A stretch of DNA of 64,000 bases, taken from contig CM060121.1 in assembly GCA_030522415.1 (NCBI GenBank), positions 2,296,976 through 2,360,975 of the forward strand. Direction: 5' to 3'. This document shows, one piece after another, positions 55,929-64,000 of this stretch. This stretch comes from Channallabes apus. Lineage: Eukaryota; Chordata; Actinopteri; Siluriformes; Clariidae. Under the pieces are notes generated by a model. The model saw only the letters and a program-made list of their open reading frames with translations, was not told the DNA's origin and made no database searches. Numbering within the stretch: position 1 is the stretch's first letter; each line of letters opens with the position of its first letter. The position numbers and the translations under genes were made by a program.

Positions 55929-57360
55929 TACCTCTATCTCACCTACTAATACCCCTATCTCGCCTATTAATACCCCTATCTCACCTACTAATACCCCTAT
56001 CTCACCTACTAATACCCCTATCTCGCCTACTAATACCCCAATCTCACCTACTAATACCCCTATCTCACCTACTAATACCCCTATCTCGCCTACTAATACC
56101 CCAATCTCACCTACTAATACCCCTATCTCACCTACTAATACCCCTATCTCACCTACTAATACCCCTATCTCGCCTATTAATACCCCTATCTCGCCTACTA
56201 ATACCCCTATCTCGCCTACTAATACCCCTATCTCACCTACTAATACCCCTATCTCGCCTCCTAATACCCCTATCTCGCCTACTAATACCCCTATCTCACC
56301 TATTAATACCCCTATCTCACCTATTAATACCCCTATCTCACCTACTAATACCCCTATCTCACCTACTAATACTCCTATCTCACCTATTAATACCTCTATC
56401 TCACCTACTAATACCCCTATCTCGCCTATTAATACCCCTATCTCACCTACTAATACCCCTATCTCGCCTACGCCTACTAATACCCCTATCTCGCCTACTA
56501 ATACCCCTATCTCACCTACTAATACCCCTATCTCGCCTATTAATACCCCTATCTCACCTACTAATACCCCTATCTCACCTACTAATACCCCAATCTCACC
56601 TACTAATACCCCTATCTCACCTACTAATACCCCTATCTCACCTACTAATACCCCTATCTCGCCTACTAATACCCCTCTCTCACCCACTAATACCCCTATC
56701 TCGCCTATTAATACCCCTATCTCTCCTACTAATACCCCTATCTCACCTACTAATACCCCTATCTCACCTACTAATACCCCTATCTCACCTACTAATACCC
56801 CAATCTCACCTACTAATACCCCTATCTCACCTACTAATACCCCTATCTCGCCTATTAATACCCCTATCTCACCTACTAATACCCCTATCTCACCTACTAA
56901 TACCCCTATCTCACCTACTAATACCCCTATCTCACCTACTAATACCCCAATCTCACCTACTAATACCCCTATCTCACCTACTAATACCCCTATCTCACTT
57001 ACTAATACCCCTATCTCACCTACTAATACCCCTATCTCGCCTACTAATACCCCTATCTCACCTACTAATACCCCTATCTCGCCTATTAATACCCCTATCT
57101 CACCTACTAATACCCATATCTCGCCTACTAATACCCCAATCTCACCTACTAATACCCCTATCTCACCTACTAATACCCCTCTCTCACCTACTAATACCCC
57201 TATCTCACCTACTAATACCCCAATCTCACCTACTAATACCCCTATCTCACCTATTAATACCCCTATCTCGCCTACTAATACCCCTATCTCACCTACTAAT
57301 ACCCCCTATCTCCCCTACTAATACCCCCATCTCACCTACTAATACCCCTATCTCACCTAT
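55929..57360. repeat. 21-bp minisatellite, right part (about 68 units)
   Basis: It continues the same 21-bp unit as the left part. Variants are scattered (CTACT/CTATT, TCTCA/TCTCG, CCCCTA/CCCCAA), and the 84-bp order of the left part is not maintained. The unit length is divisible by three and stop-free on both strands in one frame, which creates long artificial heptapeptide open frames. Confidence 0.95.
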
Positions 57361-57479
57361 GTGGTTTCGCGCGGTGGCCGCGTCATGATTCACCGCGGGT
57401 TTGGACGCTGTGATTAGGTTTCCATCTTTCCGCGCATCGGTCCTCGTATAGTCAAACCGCATAGGTGAGATAGGGGTAT
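57342..57479. repeat. Inverted repeat closing the minisatellite
   Basis: A 26-bp arm (57342-57367) that continues the array unit is mirrored by 57454-57479 with one mismatch, around an 86-bp GC-rich spacer. The array unit is thus present once in reverse orientation on the far side. Confidence 0.85.
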
Positions 57480-57735
57480 AACAGCAGGAATAACGGGGGG
57501 GGGGGGGGGGATCAGGGGCGGGGCTTGTGGGACGACTTTCACACACACACACTGATGGATTGGGAATGACTGCAGTCTGGCTCACGGATTACATAGATTG
57601 TCTGAATAACGGATTACATTTTTGAAAAGATAACTAAATAACTGGCGACCTAACACGTTAGATTACTCGTTACATCAAAAAAGTAATTCGAGTATTCTAA
57701 CGTGTTACTTTGTCACACCCAACACTGCGTACAAT

Positions 57736-58200
57736 ATTATATATTAGTTTAATACTGTCATAATGCTACTGATACCTAATATTTGTGAATTCTTCATATC
57801 TTGATATAATTATCTCGATTGTCAGGGTTAGCTAGATTTTTCACGTTCAAAGCAGTTATAGCTCAATTCCTATAGGTGTACAGTATAAAAAGCATGATCA
57901 TGGTTAGAATGGTTAACCTGAGCTCTACCTTATACTTAGTGATCTATTTTAGTTCTGTAAATTCACAGGTACAGGTTTGGCTACATCTAATTCTTTTAAG
58001 TTTTTTTTGTCATAGCAAGGATTTTTTTCTACATGTCACTGCGTTGCTGTAGTTAAAGAAGATTTATTAGGAGAAAAATGCTAAGGCTAGTCAAAAGCCC
58101 ATAGGCTTAAAAACTCTCTGTATGCAGAATGATAAAATAAACAAAAAGCTGTTTCGAGGTGGTTTCATGGAGGTTTCGAACTTGGTAAACTCATAGCCTA
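57736..58200. other. Intergenic DNA, nothing recognised
   Basis: AT-rich sequence with no gene, repeat signature or RNA gene that I can support. Confidence 0.5.
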
Positions 58201-58204
58201 AGAA

Positions 58205-58440
58205 TGGAGATTTACAGGCTCAATTGGTTAGGGGTTGCAGGTTATTGGGTTACTGATTGGAAGGTTGGGGGTTCGAGCCCCAGCACTGCCAGACTTCCAC
58301 TGTTGAGCCCTCGCAAGTCTCTTAACCCCATCCGCTCCAGGGGTGCTGTATCCAGGCTGACCCTGCACTCAGTGTCCCCACTGGGATATGTGAAACATTT
58401 TTCTTTACTGTGTTAGATGTGACAAATGATTGAATTATAT
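58205..58440 (+). mobile_element. tRNA-derived SINE-like element
   Basis: The degenerate A-box-like GGCTCAATTGGTTAGGGG is followed by a B box GGGTTCGAGCCCC at about 58269-58281, then the CACTGTTGAGCCC block shared with other fish SINEs. The tail is diverged and no clear target duplication was seen. Confidence 0.6.
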
Positions 58441-58539
58441 AAAGCCTGAATAAGTCTGTTTCTTCGGCTCTTTTCAATGTAATTTTTTTTATTATTACTA
58501 ATTAACATTATACTGTAAGCAGCATCATATAGCATCAAC

Positions 58540-59310
58540 CCAAAAGAGTGGAAAAGTTACCAGCTGTAGGAGATTTTATTTTTCCCCCTTTTATGTGTGG
58601 CTGCATTATCGTCTACTTTTAAATCTTGCAAATGCAGATTAATGCTAGTCATCTTACTAAGAATCTACAAAACTTGTAAACTCCTCCATCATAAAAAAAA
58701 AACAAGCACTGACACTGGAGACTCCTTCCATAAATGCTATTTAAACAACTTTTCACATTAACTTTAACCATTAGAGATAAGACGCAAAGTGTTTAATTTA
58801 TTAATGTGGAGCACCCTTCGACCACGTGCCTGTACATCAGCTGTTACTATGGAAACGGTGACCGGTAAAACGGTAAAGTGAGTTAGCAGCTGAAGGAGGT
58901 TTGATTTTGATCACGCGGCTGCGTTATCGTCTACCTTTAAATCTTGCAAATGCAGAGCAATGCTAGTCAGATGGCGAGCTATTGTCATACAGTTTAACAA
59001 ATGTTAGCTTGATTTTTAGAATTACATACAGAAAACTCTTTTTTTTTGCCACCCTTTGCATCTTAAATCTTCTTAATCCGTACCGTCATGCTAGTTAGCT
59101 AGCTAGTTTAGCAGATGCTAGCTCGATGTTTTTTTCCCTTTTGTCCTGCCTTATATAAGTCATGTGACCCCATTCCTTCTTGAATTTTGAATCCTGATAA
59201 TCTCTTTTCCCCACCTTATGCTAGGCATGTCACTTGCACCTTGCATCTTAAATCTTTCCAATGCATATAGTAATGCTAGTTAGCTAGCTAGCTATTTTTG
59301 AGCATGGTTG
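58540..59310. repeat. Diverged direct repeats including an X-box-like repeat copy
   Basis: The block GCATTATCGTCTAC ... AAATCTTGCAAATGCAGA ... AATGCTAGTCA at about 58600-58650 recurs at about 58920-58975. Weaker echoes lie near 59065-59100 and 59240-59285. Between the first two lies another copy of the dispersed GTTACTATGGAAAC motif (58843-58856). Confidence 0.65.
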
Positions 59311-60065
59311 TCGTTTGCTAATGGTTTGCACTTGATCTCCGAAGCTGGTTACAAAAGGCTTTATTGCACTTTTCCATGTCTGAGTTAACCACATCCTCTG
59401 TTAAGAACATGCACGAACCACATCCCTTACAAAAAGCCCAAAGATTTCGGTGTCATCTTTCACACGCAGGCTTAGACGCTCGCGATCACAAACGTTATTC
59501 ATTGATTAGACTCGTGCATGGGTTTGAAATGAGTGCAAGGTTCAGAACGCGGAGCTGCTGGAGAGATGGTGTTAGTGTGAGGCAGAAGTCACCAGGTGTG
59601 CAACCTGCAATCAGAAAGAGACTATCAGAGAAATAGTTCAGTCACACACACACACACACAGTCTAATATGAGAGGTGCCACACCTTTTCTGCCCTTGCAG
59701 TCGATCCTGCCCTACAGCATTCCCCAGGTCGTGACCAAACCCCTCTGTGTTTCGCATTCCAGTAATGGCTGCGCATCAGACACGAGACTATCTGTGCTTT
59801 ATGATGATTCAGGGTGTACGACTTCTTAATCTTCCTGAGTTGTTACTAGGCCCGAGGGGACCCTCATGGAAAACACACACAAATACACACATCTTATAAG
59901 TGATTATGCTTTTCCCCTTATACTTAAAAAAAAAAAATTATGTTAGTAATGTGTGAATGCTTAAGAAAAGGGAAAAAAAACTGGAAATTATCACATGACA
60001 TACTGACATTTAAAACATCTGGGGGATTAATAAATGGAGCAATAATACATTATTAAATATCAGTT

Positions 60066-60096
<31 letters not shown>

Positions 60097-60770
60097 AGAT
60101 GCATCCTGGAAACAAAATGAAAATGCTTCATCCAAAAAATTTATATCTTTCATGCTAAAAAAAAAAAAACCCATCATAATAAAAATACATTAAAAAAATT
60201 TAATGTAAAAAAATAAAAATATAAAAGACACAAAAGACACATCACACTTAAATATTAATAAAAAAATACTGAATTAATCAAGTAAAAAAAAAATACTACC
60301 TGGCATTAGGAAGAACACAAACCATGTGAATGAATCATATGTACAAATAAATAAAATATATTGGGAAAAATACATATGAAAATAACGACACATGCAATAT
60401 ATGTGAAAAATTAACCTGTGTTAAAAGCAAAACAAAACAAAATTTTAATTAATTGTAATTAAACCTATATTCTTACTTTTCTTTTTCAAGTGAATGTTTT
60501 TTTTTTTTCCGTGAAAGATGGCGTGACCCGCATCCGCCTTCCAATCATAGCTTCTGGGGTTTTTTTGTTTTGTTTTTTTAGGTCTGATTTGTCACATAGT
60601 CCTCTGAAAACGTGTATAACTCCATTACGACACAAAGCCAGCCTTCATGTACTGTAAATTCCCTCATAGTCACATGCTGTTACTGTTCTGTTTTAGCCCC
60701 TGGAGCAAGAACTGCTGGAGTACAAAAGTATGTGTCACTTTATTCACAGACCCAAATCCTTCACTATATA
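59311..60770. other. Intergenic DNA with simple repeats
   Basis: No gene is seen. A CA run lies at about 59643-59660, an (AAAT)n run at about 60070-60098, and several A-rich tracts follow. An acceptor-like CTGCCCTTGCAG near 59690 has no recognisable exon after it. Confidence 0.5.
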
Positions 60771-60774
60771 AAAC

Positions 60775-61095
60775 CTGTGAGCTGCAAGTAGGTGCCTGTG
60801 GACTTCATTATAGCAAAAGCAGGAACTTGTTGACTCCGGAATGGTACAGTAGGATTAGGAACTTGCTTGCTTTCAGGATGTCAGGAGTAGAAACTTGTGG
60901 TCTACAAGCAGGCACTTGTGCGCTTCATGATAGCAGAATTAGGAACTTTCAGATTTCCCGGATAGACAAACGAGGAAGTTGTGGGTTTCAGAATGACAGA
61001 AATATGAAATTGTGAGCTTTAGCATGGCAGGAGTAGGACCTTGATGTGGCCTTCATGATAGCAAGAGTAAGTGATTGTGGGCCTCAGGATGGCAG
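60775..61095 (+). repeat. Degenerate minisatellite of about 40-bp units
   Basis: Motifs such as GGAACTTGTGGGCTTCA and GATAGCAGGAGTAGGAACTT recur with substitutions and small indels about seven or eight times. The open frame through it (for example CGLQAGTCALHDSRIRN) is a by-product. Confidence 0.7.
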
Positions 61096-61114
61096 AAGAT
61101 GGAGTTTATTTGCT

Positions 61115-61375
61115 TTGCGATGCTATCCCAGGAGGCCCAGGGTACGAGGCGGAGCACACCCTGCCAATCCATCGCAGGGCGCACACACATACACTAATTA
61201 GCCTAACCTGCAGTTCTTTGGGAGGAAACCGGAGTACATGGGTGAAACCCACCAAGCACGGAGAGAACCTGCAAACTCCATGCACACAGAGCCAGGAATC
61301 AAGCCTGGCCGGGAATCGAACCTGGACCCTGGAGGTGCAAGGCGACAGTGCTAACCACTACACTATTTCTGACCG
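61115..61375 (-). mobile_element. SINE-like fish interspersed repeat, copy 3
   Basis: Reverse orientation of the family at 11230-11535. It holds GCTATCCCAGGAGGCCCAG, CCTAACCTGCAG, GGGAGGAAACCGGAGTAC, GAACCTGCAAACTCCATGC, and an inverted B box GGGAATCGAACC. It ends with GACAGTGCTAACCACTACAC, the reverse complement of an A-box-like head. This is the most complete head of the three copies. Confidence 0.75.
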
Positions 61376-64000
61376 TGCCATCCATATTGTGCTCACTTTC
61401 ATCGAAAATAATTTGAGGTTGGTTTCTCTGACAGTCCTGGGACAGTCCCAAGAAGGACTTGACTCATATACCCGAGCGAAACTCCAGTTCCAGAATCAAT
61501 AAATTCTTATTATTTTCCAATAAGGACAAACAATTCTTCTGCGAATGCAGTTCTGAGAGTGAGGAATGTGAACATGCTCCCGAGGCGACACCACTCACAT
61601 TTTTACACTTCAGGTCTGCCCTGTTTTTGTCCCTTATCACTACACGTAGCCTGTGTACACGATCAAGCAAGGGATGAATATGGCATGTGTAGTTGCAACA
61701 GCCATGAGTTTTGCAGAACACCTTTGCACAACACCGATCAGAATCGAGAATCCAGTGGGCTATACTGTAATCTGTTGTGAAGTGCACTAGATAAGGTTTT
61801 CCTCTGCATTTCTGTTATTTTTCCTAATAATTTTTTTTTTCTTTTATTCATTCAAAATGCAAGCTAGCATTTCAGTGTATGTTTCAGAGATGTTTGGGAG
61901 TGGTTTGGGGTGTGGTGCGGACAGTCACTCAGTTTACAGTATCACCAAAAGACCTTCTCAATGCAAGATATCATCATCATCATCATCATCATCGTCATCG
62001 TCAAGTGCATTCATGTCAATTTTTTGTGATAAACTAACAAATAAACCTGGCGATTCTAGACCAAGGAGACGCCTTGAGGAGGCTGGATGAGCTGGTTTCT
62101 ACTGTAAAACAAACACATTCTGTATATCTTGGCACATGTTTGTTATCTTTCCTCCATGACAGAACAATCATAAGAAGTTGCGTGTAATCTTACAACAGAT
62201 ATCATATGTTTTAATAAAAACTGATTGCCTTGACATAAATTTTAAACAGGTGTTGTCGGAGGTGTGGCAACATTTGTGCATAAGAACGGTCACATGACCG
62301 TATATGTATATGTTCTGGTAGGTAATTTTCCATCTTATATTTGCAACTCAATAAAGAATTTTCACTTTTTTCATGCCTTAATGAAGCCCTGTTTGGTCGG
62401 GATTAGTCTCACACCAGTACGCTGGCTAACGTCATGGTTACGGGAATATTTTTTAGAGTTTCAGCACAGTCTGAATCCGTCGCATAGTTTGTTCTTCATG
62501 ACCTGTGTGTGTGTAAGTGTGTGTTTGTGTGTGTGTGTGAGCACATGCTTTAAAATGAGCAAGAGAATTAACCACAGGTATTGAGTGTCCTGATCGTATT
62601 TATATCAGAAAAGATTGTCTCACATCATGTGCAGAACAAAACAAAAAAAATCTTCAGATCAGATGCTTAGGTCACATGACCCTGAAACTGATCTAGGTGA
62701 AACCTGTGCTAGCTATAAACTTACTGAAAACCCTTAAAGTCTCATCTATCAACACCAAAAAAACAGTGAGAAGATAAAAAAACACTTGCTTCTAGTAAGG
62801 AAGGCACCTTTGCATGATGCTCCTGCAGTTAAAAATTTGTTTTTTGAACATAAATATCATTACAAAAAATACATAATAAATTATATTTAACAGTAATCTG
62901 TCAGAGTGCAGTGCTTTGAACCCGTAAATCATTTTCCAGGCTGCCATATTTGTTTCATATTCCTAAATAAATGTTGATCTTGGAGTTAAATCAGATGCTC
63001 AGCTGTTGAATGACTATGTAAAGCAACACTGTTTGTATAATAACCTTATGAACAGGAAACAAAGCGGCCCCAGAATTCGCCCCTGAGGTGCAAAACATCA
63101 AAATTTTAACCTTTAAAGGCAACACCTTAAAATGTGCTAATTAGTGTGTCTTGGGGAATGCGCTGCTGTCAGTGAGACTATTTAAGACCATCACAAATAA
63201 CATTGCAGCTTTGACAGCATTCCTTCATTCCTTCATTCCTTCAGTCTTCTTCATCACTTTGGTTCGCGCAGACACAAGAATGAGAAAGTGCAGACATTCG
63301 ACATGTCTCAGCGCTCACAGTTTTCAGTGAGCACAACTATATAATACTTTCTCAGAAACAGGACATGTACAGATACAGATGCAGCCACCGTATCACCTAA
63401 ATAACTGTTAACGAATCTGTGGTGTATTGTTGTAGGTTTTAATGCCGTTGGATTGCGCAATTAGGGAACATGACACCTTTTGTCATGATGTCATAGGAAG
63501 ATAATCCACACTAGGTTGGTGTGATAAAGCGAGATGCAGCGTGTGTACTGTATACAGTATGTACTTATTTTTACATTACATCAATTCATAGCAATGTTCA
63601 ATGTTTTAAAACAGTGTGTCCTCCTGTATGTCATAGCTGCTATATATATCACTGCTGTGTTGTGTAGAAGAATCACAAAAATGTGCTGTACACCGACGCC
63701 CCCAGGACTGGAGTTGAAAACGTCTTGAAAACGTTTTCAACTCCGAAATATATACATCCTGTATATTTCTCTCTTTTTCTCTTAACAAGAAGTTGCCCCT
63801 AGGTATGAATAGGTGCATTTACAGTATTTGTGTGTGAATGGTGGAATGGTGTCCTGCGGTGTTCCCAGGATAAATCACTGATTTAAAATGAATGAACAGG
63901 TGATGAATAACAACATCCTTCAATCAAATCAGACAAGATAATTCAGGTGTATACAGAGTCGTGAAAAAGTTTTTTCTCCTTCCTTCCTGATTTTTATCTT
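61376..64000. other. Intergenic DNA with an (ATC)n microsatellite
   Basis: No gene is recognised. An (ATC)n/(GTC) tract lies at about 61969-62002 and TG runs at about 62505-62540. A short near-palindrome (AAAACGTCTTGAAAACGTTTTC) lies near 63716-63740. The longest open frames lack similarity to proteins that I know. Confidence 0.55.

Larger units (their letters stand above)
50151..57727. mobile_element. Outer hAT-like element hosting the minisatellite and the gypsy insertion
   Basis: The left end CAGTGTTGGG (50151-50160) and the right end CCCAACACTG (57718-57727) are perfect 10-bp inverted termini, with GTAAC/GTTAC-rich subterminal DNA on both sides. The flanks CTTACAAT (50143-50150) and CGTACAAT (57728-57735) form an 8-bp target duplication with one mismatch, as for hAT elements. 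Removing the gypsy insertion leaves about 2.4 kb. No transposase was seen. The hAT assignment is an inference from end sequence and duplication length. Confidence 0.7.

Noticed and set aside
50351..57240. Long open frames on both strands encoding heptapeptide repeats (NTPISPT and LVGEIGV types)
   Set aside because: They arise because the 21-bp minisatellite unit is a multiple of three and lacks stops. The frames start and stop at array edges, have no conserved flanking domain and occur on both strands.
50378..57360. CRISPR-like regular repeat array
   Set aside because: The units are contiguous without unique spacers, and the genome is a vertebrate's. It is a minisatellite.
59640..59830. Acceptor-like CTGCCCTTGCAG followed by a short open frame
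   Set aside because: There is no donor partner, no recognisable protein and no neighbouring exons.
60647..61015. Possible small secreted Cys-rich protein
   Set aside because: The frame runs through a degenerate minisatellite, and its Cys spacing simply follows the repeat unit.

Overview
This is a teleost fish nuclear genomic window, 64 kb long. The genes have spliced exons with GT/AG junctions and long introns. The repeats are typical of ray-finned fish: Rex3/RTE-like and Rex1/L2-like LINEs, tRNA-derived SINEs, hAT and Tc1/mariner MITEs, a Ty3/gypsy chromovirus and many microsatellites. An otophysan such as a catfish is plausible, but the species cannot be fixed from sequence alone.

Three host genes are supported. 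(1) hapstr1 (C16orf72 orthologue; HUWE1-associated stress-response protein) lies on the minus strand at 7905-10671, with four coding exons giving 262 aa. (2) usp7 (HAUSP deubiquitinase) lies on the plus strand at 18587-39223, with 31 coding exons that join to 3321 nt, or 1106 aa. The catalytic Cys, His and Asp are all present, and the 3' UTR runs to about 40.86 kb. (3) A LITAF-domain gene lies on the minus strand at 43710-44975, with four coding exons giving 145 aa and a probable noncoding first exon near 48.42 kb. hapstr1 and usp7 are head to head, as I recall for C16orf72-USP7 on human 16p13.2. Both act in ubiquitin and stress signalling.

Layout: 1-7.9 kb is repeat-rich intergenic DNA plus the probable hapstr1 3' UTR, with two MITEs, a mariner transposase relic and microsatellites. 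7.9-10.7 kb is hapstr1; its intron 1 holds a 187-bp hAT MITE and a five-copy tandem array of CTCF-like motifs. 10.7-18.5 kb is the intergenic space between the two genes. It holds SINE-like repeats, a 5'-truncated Rex3-like LINE, a Tc1 relic, an intact 668-bp hAT MITE and another TIR element. 18.6-40.9 kb is usp7; intron 13 carries a Rex1-like LINE that is itself interrupted by a SINE. 40.9-50.1 kb holds the LITAF-like gene. 50.14-57.74 kb is a three-layer nested structure. 57.7-64 kb is repeat-derived or featureless, with no gene that I can support.

The most striking region is 50.14-57.74 kb. An outer element has hAT-like CAGTGTTGGG ends and a near-perfect 8-bp target duplication. Inside it is a 21-bp minisatellite of about 86 units. 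A young Ty3/gypsy chromovirus has inserted into that minisatellite (5-bp target duplication ATTAA; 384-bp LTRs that differ at one base). Just inside its left LTR there is no obvious tRNA primer site. Instead there is an 11-nt match to the complement of the predicted RNA 5' end, located 31 bp after a TATA-like sequence. This is the layout expected for Tf1/sushi-type self-priming.
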